Shown: one piece after another, positions 8,678 through 18,813 of the stretch
How positions within the stretch are numbered: position 1 is the stretch's first letter
Layout: each line of letters starts with the position of its first letter
Assembly: GCA_947503175.1 (NCBI GenBank)
Contig: CANNCO010000002.1
Coordinates: 682,001 to 746,000 of the forward strand
Reading direction: 5' to 3'
Length of the DNA stretch: 64,000 nt
DNA from: an uncultured Paracoccaceae bacterium
Lineage (GTDB): Bacteria; Pseudomonadota; Alphaproteobacteria; Rhodobacterales; Rhodobacteraceae
Notes under the pieces: generated by a model
Databases searched by the model: none
Seen by the model: the letters and a program-made list of their open reading frames with translations, nothing else
Told to the model about the DNA's origin: nothing
Made by a program: the position numbers and the translations under genes

Positions 8678-9991
8678 TCAGTTGCCCGGTTCGAGGCCTT
8701 CGGGCGCGCCAACGACCACGATATGCAAGTCTTCGGGCCGGTAGATCCGGGCGGCAACGCGACGTGCCTCTTCCAGAGTCACCGCATTCACATTGTCGTT
8801 CCGGGTCGCGATGTAGTCGATCGGAAGCCCGTCCATCTGCATGCCCACCATTATCCGCGCGATCGTCGCATTGCCGTCGAACCGCAGCGGGTAGGCACCT
8901 GTAAGATAGGTCTTGGCGGCTTCCAGTTCTTCTTCCGTAACGCCCTCTTCAGCAATGCGGGCCCATTCGGCACGCAACGCCTCAATTGTCTCAGTCATAC
9001 GCTCTCCTGCAGTGGCGACCTGACCGAGGATCAGCGCACCACGGTCGCGCGGCGCAAGGTAGGCGCCAATCCCGTAGGTCAGCCCCCGTTTCACGCGGAT
9101 CTCCTGCATAAGGCGCGACTCGAACCCTGCGCTGCCGAAGATCTCATTCACGACAAAGGCAGTGAAGAAATCCGGATCGTCGCGCGCGATCCCCTCATGA
9201 CCGAACAGTGCAACCGACTGGGGCGTTTCAAAGGGCACGGTCGTGATGCCGACGGGGGCCTGATATGTCCCGTCGGGAGCTTGCGGTGCGCCAGTTTCCG
9301 GCAGTTCGCCGAGGATCCGGTCCAAAACCATGGCGAGTTCGTCCGCGTTGATGTTTCCAACAGCGCCGACAAACACCCGGTCCTTTGAGATGGTGCGCGC
9401 ATGGGCATCGAACATGTCATCGCGAGTCAGAGACATCACACTTTCGGTGGTCCCATCAGACCTGCTGCCGTAGGGGTGGTCGCCCCAGGCAAGCCGATAA
9501 AACGTTTCGCGCGCAATGGCGCTGGGATCGGTCTGGTTCGACCGGATGCCCGACAGCACTTGTTCCCGTACGCGATCCAATGCGTCCTGATCAAAACTCG
9601 GCTCTGTCAGGGCCTGTGTCAGAAGATCGACCGAAGCGTCCCTGTTTTCCGTCAGGAAGCGAAGGGAAACAGAGACATCGTCATCCGACGAGTCGAAACG
9701 GATCGTTGTGGCGAGTTCCTCGCGCGCCTCGGCAAACGCCTGTGCGTCCATGTCGCCCGAACCCTCTTCGAGAAGCGCCATCATCAGATTTACCGCGCCA
9801 CGCTTGCCTTCGGGATCAAGCGATGCGCCACCCATGAACCTGATTTCGATTGCGGCGAACGGGATCGAGTTTTCCTCGACCAGCCATGCGGTGAAGCCAC
9901 CTGGCGTCGTCACTTCCTGAATTTCCACTGCCGCGCGTGCGGGGAGAATGGCCAATACCGACAGGGCGGCGGCCAGAACAAAACGGATCAT
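8678..9991 (-). CDS. M16 peptidase-like subunit lacking the catalytic zinc motif
   Basis: 437 residues with an N-terminal Sec signal (cut expected after ARA, about residue 20). Homologous to pitrilysin/processing peptidase proteins, with the PF05193 region (HPYG, RIYRPEDLHIVVVG near the end), but at the position of HXXEH it reads VNLMMALLEEG. The zinc ligands are therefore absent and it cannot be an active protease alone. The start overlaps the stop of the active M16 gene by 4 bp (ATGA). The pair most likely forms a periplasmic heterodimer in which this is the non-catalytic half, as in other bacterial M16B pairs. Confidence 0.92.
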   Translation of the reverse strand: MIRFVLAAALSVLAILPARAAVEIQEVTTPGGFTAWLVEENSIPFAAIEIRFMGGASLDPEGKRGAVNLMMALLEEGSGDMDAQAFAEAREELATTIRFDSSDDDVSVSLRFLTENRDASVDLLTQALTEPSFDQDALDRVREQVLSGIRSNQTDPSAIARETFYRLAWGDHPYGSRSDGTTESVMSLTRDDMFDAHARTISKDRVFVGAVGNINADELAMVLDRILGELPETGAPQAPDGTYQAPVGITTVPFETPQSVALFGHEGIARDDPDFFTAFVVNEIFGSAGFESRLMQEIRVKRGLTYGIGAYLAPRDRGALILGQVATAGERMTETIEALRAEWARIAEEGVTEEELEAAKTYLTGAYPLRFDGNATIARIMVGMQMDGLPIDYIATRNDNVNAVTLEEARRVAARIYRPEDLHIVVVGAPEGLEPGN

Positions 9992-11331
9992 TGCGAGACC
10001 TCCGCGGCAACTTCGGGCATGAAATAGGATGTCACGGCCTGATCGAGATCGAACAGGCGGCTTGCCGCGGCAAGGATGTCTTCCTCGGTCGTTGCCGCAA
10101 GGATTTCGGGCCAGGCTTCAATGTCCGCGACGGTCAACCCGCTGGTCAGAGCCACTCCATAGGTTCGCGCCAGACCGGAAATGCTGTCTTCGGCATAGAT
10201 CAGCGAGGCCCGGAGTTGGGTCTTGATACGTTCCAGCTGCGCATCGTCGATACCGTCCTCAAGAAACTCTTTCAGTACCCGATCAAGGTCCGCCTCGGCC
10301 TCTTCCAGGCTGACACCCGGCGCCGGGACATTCACGAGACCGAAGGTCGTATCGTCCAGCGATGTGCCGGAATAGAAGGCAGTAGCGTAGATCGAGTTCG
10401 TGGACTCGAACTGGAGCTTGCGCGGCAGCACCGAGGTCGATCCCGATCCCCCCAGGACTTCGGACAGAAGGGTCAGGGCAGCGGCCTCTTTCTGTGCGCC
10501 GGAATCGCGCTCAGCGGCAAGATAGGTCCGTAAGACCATCGGTTGCGATATGCGCGGGTCCGAGAACATGATCCGGCGCTCTGCGAGATGCGGCGGCTCG
10601 TCCACACGGTCACGGGGTTGGATCGCGGGATTGGCCGGGATCGGTCCGTAATGGGTTTCAGCGAGCGTGCGCACCTCTTCGGGCGTCACATCGCCCGCCA
10701 CAATCAGAATGGCGTTGTTCGGTGCATAATGCTGCCGGTAGAACGCGATCGCATCGTCGCGGGTCAAACCCTCGATCTCGTGGCGCCAGCCGATGATGGG
10801 CATGCCGTAAGGATGATGCAGGAATTGCGCAGCGTTGCGCTGTTCCGTCAAAAGCGATCCCGGGTCGTTATCGGTGCGCTGATTGCGCTCCTCCAAAACG
10901 ACATTGCGTTCGGAATCGACGAACTCCGGGGCGATGACGAGGTTAATCATGCGATCCGCCTCCATCTCCATCATAAGACCAAGGCGGTCGGCCGCGACCC
11001 TTTGGAAGTAGCCGGTGTAGTCGTACGACGTGAACGCGTTGTCCGTCCCGCCATTGGCGGCCACGATTTCGGAGAATTCACCTGGGGAAACATTTTCGGT
11101 GCCCTTGAACATGAGGTGCTCCAGGAAATGTGCAATCCCCGACTTTCCGCGCGGCTCATCGGCAGAACCCACCCTGTACCAGACCATATGCACGACGACC
11201 GGTGCGCGGTGGTCTTCGAGAACTACCACGTCCATCCCATTGTCGAGCGTGAAGCTCGTGACGTCAGCGGCGCGTGCCGGGAGTGCCGCGACCGTCAACA
11301 GGGCGCAGAACGCCGCGATACGTGGAGACAT
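9988..11331 (-). CDS. M16 family zinc metallopeptidase (catalytic subunit)
   Basis: 447 residues with a Sec signal peptide (AALPARAAD, cleaved near residue 21). The inverted zinc motif HXXEH is intact as HFLEH at residues 68-72, and the third ligand Glu sits about 75 residues later in NVVLEERNQ. Domain order is M16 N-terminal, then the inactive M16 C-terminal domain. It probably degrades peptides in the periplasm together with the non-catalytic partner coded directly downstream with a 4-bp overlap. It is about 85 bp downstream of bamF on the same strand, probably in the same transcript. Confidence 0.93.
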   Translation of the reverse strand: MSPRIAAFCALLTVAALPARAADVTSFTLDNGMDVVVLEDHRAPVVVHMVWYRVGSADEPRGKSGIAHFLEHLMFKGTENVSPGEFSEIVAANGGTDNAFTSYDYTGYFQRVAADRLGLMMEMEADRMINLVIAPEFVDSERNVVLEERNQRTDNDPGSLLTEQRNAAQFLHHPYGMPIIGWRHEIEGLTRDDAIAFYRQHYAPNNAILIVAGDVTPEEVRTLAETHYGPIPANPAIQPRDRVDEPPHLAERRIMFSDPRISQPMVLRTYLAAERDSGAQKEAAALTLLSEVLGGSGSTSVLPRKLQFESTNSIYATAFYSGTSLDDTTFGLVNVPAPGVSLEEAEADLDRVLKEFLEDGIDDAQLERIKTQLRASLIYAEDSISGLARTYGVALTSGLTVADIEAWPEILAATTEEDILAAASRLFDLDQAVTSYFMPEVAAEVSQ

Positions 11332-11415
11332 GATTTACCTCTTGGCTGATCATCTGTCGTGAAGAGGTACGCCGAAAACGCGACGGTTCAAGCACAACAT
11401 ACGGGGATGTGAGCA

Positions 11416-11949
11416 CTATTCGGTTTGTTCAGGCGGAGCGGCAGGCGTCGGAACTCCCGCCGCCCGAAACCGTTCAAGTTCGCGGTGCTGATCGAGTTCC
11501 TGGTCTTCGTAGGCTCGGAAATAGACATTCACATTGAACAAGCGCTCGAGAAGTCGGCCGTTGTTGTTACGACGATATTCGAGATCAGCCGCAGCAAGGT
11601 TCGCGCGGATATTTGAAGCAACGCCAAAGCGCCCGGCATAAGCGACCAGCGCACCGTCGCCGGACGGCCGGTTCAGCACCTCCGGACGTCCGCCCAACGC
11701 GGCAATGGCATCGGCATTCGGCGTTGGGTCGGTTAGGTTTGCGCCGCCTGGGGTCGGAGGCGGCAGTGAGGCGAAATCCTGTGGCGTCTGCAGCGGTTTC
11801 GTCGGGAGTATGCCGAATTCATCCGGTCCGTCCTGACTGGCCCGAAAGGTCATGAGGTCAGGATCGCGGTCGCGGCCGCAGCCCGCCAACACCATGGCGC
11901 ACAAGCCCAGAAGGATGATCATACCACGCATCGGTCGCCCCATCGTCAC
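11416..11949 (-). CDS. bamF: DUF3035 lipoprotein, BamF-like
   Basis: 177 residues with a lipoprotein signal: hydrophobic segment then lipobox LAGC with Cys24 as the lipidation site. An internal ATG at residue 7 or 10 could be the real start without changing the lipobox. The mature part contains EFGILPTKPLQTPQDFASLPPPTPGG, characteristic of DUF3035; in Caulobacter this family is the BamF member of the outer-membrane barrel assembly complex, replacing BamC. It probably sits on the inner face of the outer membrane. It lies just downstream of lspA, whose product processes its signal peptide. Confidence 0.85.
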   Translation of the reverse strand: MTMGRPMRGMIILLGLCAMVLAGCGRDRDPDLMTFRASQDGPDEFGILPTKPLQTPQDFASLPPPTPGGANLTDPTPNADAIAALGGRPEVLNRPSGDGALVAYAGRFGVASNIRANLAAADLEYRRNNNGRLLERLFNVNVYFRAYEDQELDQHRELERFRAAGVPTPAAPPEQTE

Positions 11950-11976
11950 CGTCCTGTGCCCTCTCTAAACCCAAAT

Positions 11977-12471
11977 TCAAGCGTCGTCACGGGGCTTTGC
12001 GCTTTCTCCTGTAAACAGGATGAGCCCGATTGCACCGATGAAGATCGAAATATCGGCAACATTGAACGCATAGGGATTTTCGATCCCGCAGCATGACATG
12101 TTCAGAAAGTCAGCAACAGCACCGTAGAGGACGCGATCGACCACATTGCCCAGCGCACCGCCAACCAACAGACCTGCCGATACCTGAGCGGGCCAGCCGC
12201 CGGGTTCGCGCCGAATCCACCAGACCACCCAACCGGATATCAGAAGCGCAATTGCGATAAGCGCCCAGCGCATGACATCGGTATCGCTGGAAAACAGGCC
12301 AAAGTTGATGCCCCGGTTCCATGCCATCCGCAGGTTCAGGTATGGCGGCAGGACGTCTATTGCGCCGACGAATTTCAACTCCATCCAGTGCACGACGATC
12401 CACTTGGAGGCCTGATCCAGAACGAAGATCACAAGGCCGGTTACGACCGCGATATTGCGAAGCGCGCTCAA
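11977..12471 (-). CDS. lspA: Lipoprotein signal peptidase II
   Basis: 164 residues, four membrane segments. The two catalytic Asp residues are D121 (GAVADF) and D140 (NVADIS), spaced 19 apart as in characterised enzymes, with the accessory blocks NRGINFG and GALGNVVDR. It cleaves diacylated prolipoproteins in the inner membrane. The start codon is TTG, overlapping the purH stop as TTGA at 12468-12471, so translation is probably coupled to purH and may be weak by design. The downstream neighbour bamF codes a lipoprotein substrate. Confidence 0.95.
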   Translation of the reverse strand: MSALRNIAVVTGLVIFVLDQASKWIVVHWMELKFVGAIDVLPPYLNLRMAWNRGINFGLFSSDTDVMRWALIAIALLISGWVVWWIRREPGGWPAQVSAGLLVGGALGNVVDRVLYGAVADFLNMSCCGIENPYAFNVADISIFIGAIGLILFTGESAKPRDDA

Positions 12472-14057
12472 TGCCGAAAATGCCGCATACCGGTGAAGAC
12501 CATCGCCAGTCCCGCCTCGTCGGCGGCCGCAATCACCTCGTCATCTCGAACCGACCCGCCGGGCTGGATCAGGGCCGTTGCACCCGCTTCGGCAGCGGTC
12601 AGGATACCATCGGCGAAGGGAAAGAAAGCGTCGGACGCAACCGCCGCCCCTTCGGTGGGTAGTGCGTCCAGACCCAGCGTTTCAGCCATGTCTGCGGCCT
12701 TGCGCGCAGCAATCCGCGTCGAATCCACTCGGCTCATCTGTCCTGCACCGATGCCGACGGTCGCGCCGCCCTTTGCATAGACGATCGCGTTCGATTTGAC
12801 GTGCTTGGCGACGGTCCACGCGAACATAAGATCGGCCAGTTCCGCCTCGGTCGGCTGGCGTTTGGTCACAACCTGCAGATCTGCCGCCGCCACGTGGCCG
12901 TTGTCTCGATCCTGCACCAGAAATCCGCCAGAGACCTGCCGGATGGCCAGAGCCGACGCTTGAGGGTCGGCGAGACCGGAGGTCGTCAGAAGCCGAAGGT
13001 TCTTTTTCGCTGCAAAGACCTCTTTTGCGTCATCGTCGACGCCCGGGGCAATAACAACCTCGGTGAATATCTGCGTAATCTCTTCCGCCGTGGCCCGGTC
13101 AAGCGGCTGGTTCAGTGCAACGATCCCGCCAAAGGCCGACGTCCTGTCACAGTCATAGGCGCGCGCATAGGCTTGGGCCAAGGTTGCTCCACGCGCAACG
13201 CCGCACGGGTTCGCATGCTTGATGATCGCACAGGCCGGGCCATCGTTCGGCAGGAATTCCGACACGAGCTCGAACGCTGCATCCGTGTCGTTGATGTTGT
13301 TATAGGACAGCTCTTTGCCTTGATGCTGCGCAGCCGAAGCGACCCCCGGGCGGTCCGATCCATCGAGATAAAAGGCCGCCGACTGATGCGGGTTCTCTCC
13401 GTAGCGGAGCGTTTGCGCCAAAGTACCGGCCAAGGCCCGCCGACGTGGCGTCGCCTCCTTCAATGCACCCGCCATCCAGCCTGACACTGCCGCATCATAG
13501 GCCGCAGTCCGGGAATAGGCCGTCAAAGCAAGTTGCTGCCGGAAGGCAAAGGTTGTTGCACCTTTGTTCACGGCAATCTGTTCAAGCACGGCACTGTAGT
13601 CCTGCACATCCGTCACGACGGAAACGAAGGCATGGTTCTTGGCAGCAGCCCGGATCATCGCCGGGCCACCGATGTCGATGTTTTCAATGGCGTCGTCATA
13701 GCCTGCACCACCGGCAACAGTCTCTTCAAACGGATAGAGATTGACGATGAGAAGGTCGATGGGTTCGATCCCGTGAGCCTCCATCGCTGCCTTGTGCTGG
13801 TCATTGTCACGCAAGGCCAGAAGCCCACCATGGACCTTTGGATGAAGTGTCTTGACGCGTCCGTCCATCATCTCGGGAAAGTCCGTCAGATCGGCAACGT
13901 CCCTGACATCCAACCCTTCATCGCGCAGCAGCTTTGCCGTGCCACCAGTCGACAACAAGCGCACTCCCGCTGCAACCAATGCCTTGGCGAACGGCATCAG
14001 GCCTGTCTTGTCGGACACCGAAATCAGGGCGCTGCGCAAAGGCACAAGATCGGGCAT
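12468..14057 (-). CDS. purH: Bifunctional AICAR transformylase/IMP cyclohydrolase
   Basis: 529 residues, the normal length. The N-terminal MGS-like IMP cyclohydrolase domain has SVSDKTGL and STGGTAKLL, then [16 protein letters not shown]. The larger AICAR transformylase domain follows with [18 protein letters not shown] and FGGIVALN. It performs the last two steps of purine synthesis: formylation of AICAR and closure to IMP. It is first in a tight run with lspA (4-bp overlap) and follows the heparinase-like gene by 18 bp, so it is likely within a longer minus-strand transcript beginning at rsmB. Confidence 0.97.
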   Translation of the reverse strand: MPDLVPLRSALISVSDKTGLMPFAKALVAAGVRLLSTGGTAKLLRDEGLDVRDVADLTDFPEMMDGRVKTLHPKVHGGLLALRDNDQHKAAMEAHGIEPIDLLIVNLYPFEETVAGGAGYDDAIENIDIGGPAMIRAAAKNHAFVSVVTDVQDYSAVLEQIAVNKGATTFAFRQQLALTAYSRTAAYDAAVSGWMAGALKEATPRRRALAGTLAQTLRYGENPHQSAAFYLDGSDRPGVASAAQHQGKELSYNNINDTDAAFELVSEFLPNDGPACAIIKHANPCGVARGATLAQAYARAYDCDRTSAFGGIVALNQPLDRATAEEITQIFTEVVIAPGVDDDAKEVFAAKKNLRLLTTSGLADPQASALAIRQVSGGFLVQDRDNGHVAAADLQVVTKRQPTEAELADLMFAWTVAKHVKSNAIVYAKGGATVGIGAGQMSRVDSTRIAARKAADMAETLGLDALPTEGAAVASDAFFPFADGILTAAEAGATALIQPGGSVRDDEVIAAADEAGLAMVFTGMRHFRH

Positions 14058-14075
14058 GGACTCCCCCAGACTGTG

Positions 14076-15824
14076 TTAGCGGTCGGTCTTGGCCAGGTCG
14101 TCCTCGGCCGACAGATCGCGAATATGCGAGGGGGTATCCTGTGCTTTGGCCAGCGTCCAGCCAATCCGGATGCCATAGCCCGTCGCCACAGATGAAAGTA
14201 CGATTTGTTTCGTCGCGCGCGGCGACAGACGACCCTTTTCAAGATATACGCTGGGCGCAAGCGACAAAGCCCCCGCCCCGTCATGGCGGAACACCCAGAT
14301 CTCACCACTTTTTAAGGCCATCGACACTGCCGCACCGCCCATATCAAGTTCGGCATGGACATCTGGATGAAGGTGAAAGCGTATATGGAAGGGAATGCCC
14401 TGAAGGCCCGAGCGATCAAAAGCTTCATCGAACTTGCGCTCTGCCTCTTGCGTCAGCGCCGACAAGGAATCATCGCCAACCAGGCTACGCCCATCACTGG
14501 CGAGTTCCAGACGGCGGTAATGGGCGAGCCCGTGGGTCGCGACATAACCGTCATGGCTGAGGATCAGCGCAACACCCCGGCCAACCTCGGGCCGGTTCAC
14601 GCTCACATCATTGGGCGTGTCGATCAAAAGCTCGGTACGGCGCCCTGCAATGACCCCGGCCCCGCCGAGGCGAGAGGAACTGAACCCTTCAATCGACAGC
14701 GTCGAGTGGGATGGCGTGGCCCGTCCGGCCCGCCGCCAGCTTGACCCAAAGCTTTCGCCCGAGCCGCAATTGACGATCAGCGGCCGTCTGCCGGATGTCA
14801 ACTCCAACGCGAGGGTCGACGCGTGACCGTTCAGGGAGTTTTCTCCGCTGGGCGGCGGCGCTGCGTCGACGATGACGGTCGTTCTGCCATGTGACAGACG
14901 TGCGAACCCCATCGACAGGCCTTTGTGGCGCATATGACGGACACCCGATGCGGCGAGGGCCTGATCCAGCCAACCATCGAGACCTCTTCCACCACCATGA
15001 AACCGTGCGAGGCCTCCGTCCGCGTGGCGCAGGGATCGCAGAGTCGGAGCAATCCGCTGAATGGCGGCAACAATACCGCCGGGCGGGGTCGCACCGCTTT
15101 CCTCAAGGGTTGCGACCGTCCATGTCAAAAGGACGAAGACCGACAGGAGTTCTTCGGGATTGCGCGATGGCAAGCCGCCTTCGTCATCGATACGAAGTGC
15201 GCATTCCCGTTCAAGCGCCTTGCAGGCCGGTATCAGATGTCGCTCCATCCCCTGAAGCGCCAGTCCTGCATGGGCCAGACCACACAGGGCCTCGAACCGT
15301 GGCAGGCCCGGTTCAGCCGACTTCCAGCGCCGGGCAAGGAAGTTCGCCTGCCGTGACATGCACCTGAAGAAGGCCGCGCTGGTGTCGCCGTCCTGCGCGT
15401 TCAGAAGGAAAACGGCATGGTTAATCCAGCGCACAAGACGACGCCCGGTCAAATCCGCGACCCAGCCGGGTCCGGTTCCCTTTCCGAAACGCTTCACCCA
15501 GTCGTGTGTCCAGAGTTGCGCACGGTGTCGGGCGTTCAGATCAGCGACCGCGGCCAGATCGTCGAGCCAGATAAAACCATGCACCTCGGTCTCGAACGCT
15601 GCGTCTGGCATCGGTAAGTCCCAGATCCCCGCTTCGGGTGCTTCGACCAAGTATCCGGCAAAAAGGAAATTGCCCGCGCAAAGCTGCCTTCCACGGGCAA
15701 AACTGCCAATGGTGCGCGGTTCCGGCTGGCTGACAAACGCGTTCGCTTTCGGGCCGAACCCCGCCATGCGCGCGCTTAGCCCGTTTCTCCAGCTATCACG
15801 CCCAGCGCCCTGTGGCTCTGTCAT
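14076..15824 (-). CDS. Heparinase II/III family protein
   Basis: 582 residues from the ATG at 15824 (a GTG at 15863 would add 13 residues). The N-terminal half is an alpha/alpha-toroid rich in Trp/His (RAQLWTHDWVKRFG), and the C-terminal half is the beta-sandwich heparinase II/III domain (GSSWRRAGRATPSHSTLSIEG). No signal peptide is evident at either start. In this family these domains lyse uronic-acid polysaccharides, but the alphaproteobacterial members coded between rsmB and purH are conserved without a known substrate. A role in cell-envelope or capsule glycan is a guess. Confidence 0.87.
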   Translation of the reverse strand: MTEPQGAGRDSWRNGLSARMAGFGPKANAFVSQPEPRTIGSFARGRQLCAGNFLFAGYLVEAPEAGIWDLPMPDAAFETEVHGFIWLDDLAAVADLNARHRAQLWTHDWVKRFGKGTGPGWVADLTGRRLVRWINHAVFLLNAQDGDTSAAFFRCMSRQANFLARRWKSAEPGLPRFEALCGLAHAGLALQGMERHLIPACKALERECALRIDDEGGLPSRNPEELLSVFVLLTWTVATLEESGATPPGGIVAAIQRIAPTLRSLRHADGGLARFHGGGRGLDGWLDQALAASGVRHMRHKGLSMGFARLSHGRTTVIVDAAPPPSGENSLNGHASTLALELTSGRRPLIVNCGSGESFGSSWRRAGRATPSHSTLSIEGFSSSRLGGAGVIAGRRTELLIDTPNDVSVNRPEVGRGVALILSHDGYVATHGLAHYRRLELASDGRSLVGDDSLSALTQEAERKFDEAFDRSGLQGIPFHIRFHLHPDVHAELDMGGAAVSMALKSGEIWVFRHDGAGALSLAPSVYLEKGRLSPRATKQIVLSSVATGYGIRIGWTLAKAQDTPSHIRDLSAEDDLAKTDR

Positions 15825-15913
15825 TGTTACGATCCGTCGTCCTGCCTCTGCCACCGGTGCCACCGGCGCGCTGTTGCAGCAATACTATCTGCCTGTTTCC
15901 GCAGTGTCATGGT

Positions 15914-17215
15914 TCAAGCGGAGCTTTCGGCAGGCTTTCGCAATACCGCGATGAAAAAACCGTCCATCCCGCCCATGTCGGGCCAGAAATCCGGGCGTGT
16001 CCGCAGTCCTTCGGCACCTATCCAGTCCGGATCAATGCCCGCCACGCGCGGGGCATCAAGATCAACCATCAGATCCGGATGGCGGATCAGGGCATCGCGC
16101 ACCTGTTCTTCGCCCTCGTCGATCAAAAGCGAGCAGGTGCAGTAGACCAGACGCCCGCCGGGTTTGAGCATCTCAATCGCGCGGTCGATCAGGCCTGCTT
16201 GCAGTTTAAAGAGCTCTGGGAAAGAACTGCCATCCTTTGCGTAAGGAAGGTCGGGATGCCTGCGGATCGTACCCGTTGCCGAACACGGGGCATCGAGCAG
16301 TACCGCATCAAATGGCGATGCGGGTTTCCATTCCAAGGCATCGGCCACAACTGTCTCGGCTTCCAACCCGGTTCGCGACAGGTTTTCGGCGACCCGCGCT
16401 ATACGGCTTTCCGAGATATCGACCGCTGTCACCTTTGCCTCCATCGCCGAGAGCTGCATCGTCTTGCCGCCGGGAGCCGCGCAGAGGTCGACAACCGTCT
16501 CTCCCGGGTCGGGGTTCAGAATACGGGCGGGCAGTGTTGCGGCAGCATCTTGCACCCACCACCAACCTTCTTCGTAGCCCGGCAAAGCCGTCACCTGCCC
16601 GGGCTTCTCCAGCCGTAAGGATCCGCCCGGCATTGTCTTCGCGCCCAGTTTCGTTGCCAGATCGTCCGGCGCACCCGGTGCGGGGGTAAGGTCCAAGGGC
16701 GCGCCCGCAGCATGGGCCTTTTCCATTGCGGCAACCGCCGCCTTTCCGTAGTCGGAGATAAGCGGCTTTCTCAGCCATTTGGGCAGAACCGGATTCGGCA
16801 GAGCGTCCCAATCTGGCATGTTGCCAGCGACCTTGCGCAGGATCGCATTGGCAAGGCCCGCCTGCCGCGCCGTTTCGGGCCGTGCCTTCAGGATTTCGAC
16901 TGCGCTGTTGACGACGCCGTGGGCCGCCGCGCCATCAGCGCAGATTTCCCACACCGCAAGGCGCAGCATGTCATGGGTACGACCGTCGGGCCGCTGGCGG
17001 AGATAGGGACCGAGAACCCGGTCAGCGCGCGACGCCCAGCGCAAACCTTCTGTTGCTAGACGACCGGCACGTGCCCGATCCCCCGGCTCGAGATGCGCAA
17101 CCGCTTTCGGCAACAGCTCGGACAACAACCGGCCTTCATCGGTGACCCGTATCATCAGGTCCAGCGCCGCCTGTCGTGCGGCCCGCCCGGGTTGCGGCAT
17201 CGTTTCGCCCTTCAT
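15914..17215 (-). CDS. rsmB: RsmB-family 16S rRNA m5C methyltransferase
   Basis: About 433 residues; start candidates are the ATGs at 17230, 17215 and 17200. The N-terminal NusB-like helical domain (RQAALDLMIRVTDEGRLL) is followed by the SAM-binding methyltransferase domain: VVDLCAAPGGKTMQL (SAM loop), DAPCSATGTIRRHPD (catalytic-cycle Cys) and YCTCSLLIDEG (nucleophile Cys). It methylates a cytosine, C967 in the E. coli numbering. It is first of the rsmB-heparinase-purH-lspA run common in Rhodobacteraceae. Divergent from the DUF1674 gene. Confidence 0.92.
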   Translation of the reverse strand: MKGETMPQPGRAARQAALDLMIRVTDEGRLLSELLPKAVAHLEPGDRARAGRLATEGLRWASRADRVLGPYLRQRPDGRTHDMLRLAVWEICADGAAAHGVVNSAVEILKARPETARQAGLANAILRKVAGNMPDWDALPNPVLPKWLRKPLISDYGKAAVAAMEKAHAAGAPLDLTPAPGAPDDLATKLGAKTMPGGSLRLEKPGQVTALPGYEEGWWWVQDAAATLPARILNPDPGETVVDLCAAPGGKTMQLSAMEAKVTAVDISESRIARVAENLSRTGLEAETVVADALEWKPASPFDAVLLDAPCSATGTIRRHPDLPYAKDGSSFPELFKLQAGLIDRAIEMLKPGGRLVYCTCSLLIDEGEEQVRDALIRHPDLMVDLDAPRVAGIDPDWIGAEGLRTRPDFWPDMGGMDGFFIAVLRKPAESSA

Positions 17216-17276
17216 TCGGTTGTCTCGCACCCCGCGCCGCGTATATCAAAGGAAGCTCTGGGACAAGGATCAGACC

Positions 17277-17450
17277 ATGAACGAGGACAAGGACCTTCCC
17301 CCTGCCGCCCGCCGTGCACTGGACGAGGCAGAGGAACGGCGCAAGGCTGCAAAGAAGGCAGAAATTCCCAAAGAGTTCGGTGGACGCGATGGACCCGAGC
17401 CCGTCAGATATGGCGACTGGGAGAAGAAGGGGATTGCCGTCGATTTCTGA
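17277..17450 (+). CDS. DUF1674 / SDHAF4-like small protein
   Basis: 57 residues. The N-terminal half is a charged helix (RRALDEAEERRKAAKK), and the C-terminus has the family hallmark KEFGGRDGPEPVRYGDWEKKG. This matches DUF1674, homologous to the mitochondrial succinate dehydrogenase assembly factor 4, which protects flavinylated SdhA. The start at 17277 has AAGGA about 8 bases upstream; longer frames upstream lie over the rsmB promoter. Soluble, cytoplasmic. The convergent secreted-protein gene ends 13 bp away. Confidence 0.85.
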   Translation: MNEDKDLPPAARRALDEAEERRKAAKKAEIPKEFGGRDGPEPVRYGDWEKKGIAVDF

Positions 17451-17462
17451 CGGCGGGCAAGC

Positions 17463-17849
17463 CTAGCGCAGTCGCAGGTCGGCAAACCGCCCCTGACCTT
17501 GATCGGAAACGAAACGAACCATGTTGCCGGAGACCTTCACCTCTTGGCAGTTTGAGCCAATCGACATTGAGCCCCAATACATGTCCCGGCAAAAAAAGCC
17601 CTCGCGCCACTGCCATTTACCGGTGACCCTCTGACCAAAAGCCCGCCCGTCGATGCGACCATCCGGCTGAACGTTCAGCGTAATGCCAAACCGCTTCAGC
17701 GCATTTTCCGACACGAGTTCGATAAAGGTGTCACGATCACCGACCCGCTCGAACTTCGCTCCGTTCGGCGCAAGCGCCCATGCGTCGGCCCAAAGTGGCG
17801 TTGTCGAAGCAAGAAAAACAACCGTTGTCAGTGAAAGTGCGTGCGCCAT
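17463..17849 (-). CDS. Small secreted protein, unknown function
   Basis: 128 residues with a clear Sec signal peptide (cut expected after LWADA, about residue 22). The mature protein is compact, with two Cys (FFCRDMYWG and GSNCQEV) that could form a disulfide in the periplasm, and ends in a Gly/Gln-rich strand. Homologues beside dapB are common in Rhodobacteraceae and are sometimes mislabelled dihydrodipicolinate reductase because of that position; there is no such fold here. It lies downstream of dapB on the same strand, with a 54-bp gap. Function unknown. Confidence 0.8.
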   Translation of the reverse strand: MAHALSLTTVVFLASTTPLWADAWALAPNGAKFERVGDRDTFIELVSENALKRFGITLNVQPDGRIDGRAFGQRVTGKWQWREGFFCRDMYWGSMSIGSNCQEVKVSGNMVRFVSDQGQGRFADLRLR

Positions 17850-17903
17850 GATCGGCCCCTTGATCTGGATTTGTCCTTTCTACGAGCGTCGGGCCGGTTT
17901 GGT

Positions 17904-18716
17904 TCACTTAAGGCCCAGAACATCAATCATATCATACTGTCCCGGCGGCTTTCCAAGGCCCCAAAGCGCTGCTTTCAGCGCGCCACGGGCAAAAATCTGC
18001 CGATCAGTGGCAAGGTGGCGCAGGACGATACGCTCACCATCCCCGGCAAAGATCACATCATGCTCGCCGACGACATCACCGCCGCGAATGGCCGAAAATC
18101 CGATTGCCCCACGATCACGCGCGCCGGTAATGCCGTCGCGCCCGCGATCGGCCACAGCGGCCAGTTCGACACCCCGGCCTTCGGCTGCCGCCTCGCCAAG
18201 CATCAGCGCAGTCCCCGAGGGCGCGTCAACCTTGTGACGGTGATGCGCCTCGACGACCTCGATATCGAAATCTGCATCAAGCGCCTCGGCGACCTTACGC
18301 GTCAGGAGTGTCAGGAGGTTGACTCCCAGGCTCATGTTGCCCGCCCGGACAATAACTGCGTGACGTGCCGCCGGCCCAAGTTTTGCGATGTCCGCTTCTG
18401 TCATACCAGTGGTGCCGATCACATGAACTGCGCGGGTCTGTGCCGCCAGTGCCGCGTACTCGACCGTTGCGGCAGGAGCCGTGAAATCAAGGACAGCCTG
18501 CGCGGAGGCAAAGGGTTCAAGCGGATCATCCACGACCTTGACGCCAAGCGGGGCACCGCCCATCGCCTCGCCTACATCGTCACCAATCCAGTCATGGCCC
18601 GACCGTTCGACCGCACCGGCCAGTCGTGCTTTGCCGCTGTCCACTATCGTCCGGATCGACATCTGACCCATCCGGCCCGATGCTCCGGTCACCACGATCC
18701 CCGGCAATTCGCTCAT
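17904..18716 (-). CDS. dapB: 4-hydroxy-tetrahydrodipicolinate reductase
   Basis: 270 residues. The N-terminus has the NAD(P)-binding loop [11 protein letters not shown] (residues 6-16). The catalytic motif [15 protein letters not shown] lies near residue 155, followed by the family's [14 protein letters not shown] near the C-terminus. It makes tetrahydrodipicolinate for lysine and diaminopimelate. Start at 18716 has GGAG seven bases upstream; an adjacent ATG at 18719 is also possible. A dapC-like gene elsewhere in the window serves the same pathway. Divergent from rbfA across about 97 bp that must hold both promoters. Confidence 0.96.
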   Translation of the reverse strand: MSELPGIVVTGASGRMGQMSIRTIVDSGKARLAGAVERSGHDWIGDDVGEAMGGAPLGVKVVDDPLEPFASAQAVLDFTAPAATVEYAALAAQTRAVHVIGTTGMTEADIAKLGPAARHAVIVRAGNMSLGVNLLTLLTRKVAEALDADFDIEVVEAHHRHKVDAPSGTALMLGEAAAEGRGVELAAVADRGRDGITGARDRGAIGFSAIRGGDVVGEHDVIFAGDGERIVLRHLATDRQIFARGALKAALWGLGKPPGQYDMIDVLGLK

Positions 18717-18813
18717 CATTCCACTCCGTATTTCCAAGGCTTCGTTTAACCGCCGTCGCGCGCCGGAGCAAACCCCGCTTGCGACAGCGGCCCGCGTGGC
18801 CTAGATGGACGCC

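Noticed and set aside
7262-9388. Long plus-strand open frame (708 codons) opposite mutL and the M16 gene
   Set aside because: It has no family features, spans a gene junction and mirrors two well-supported minus-strand genes; a shadow of high-GC codon use.
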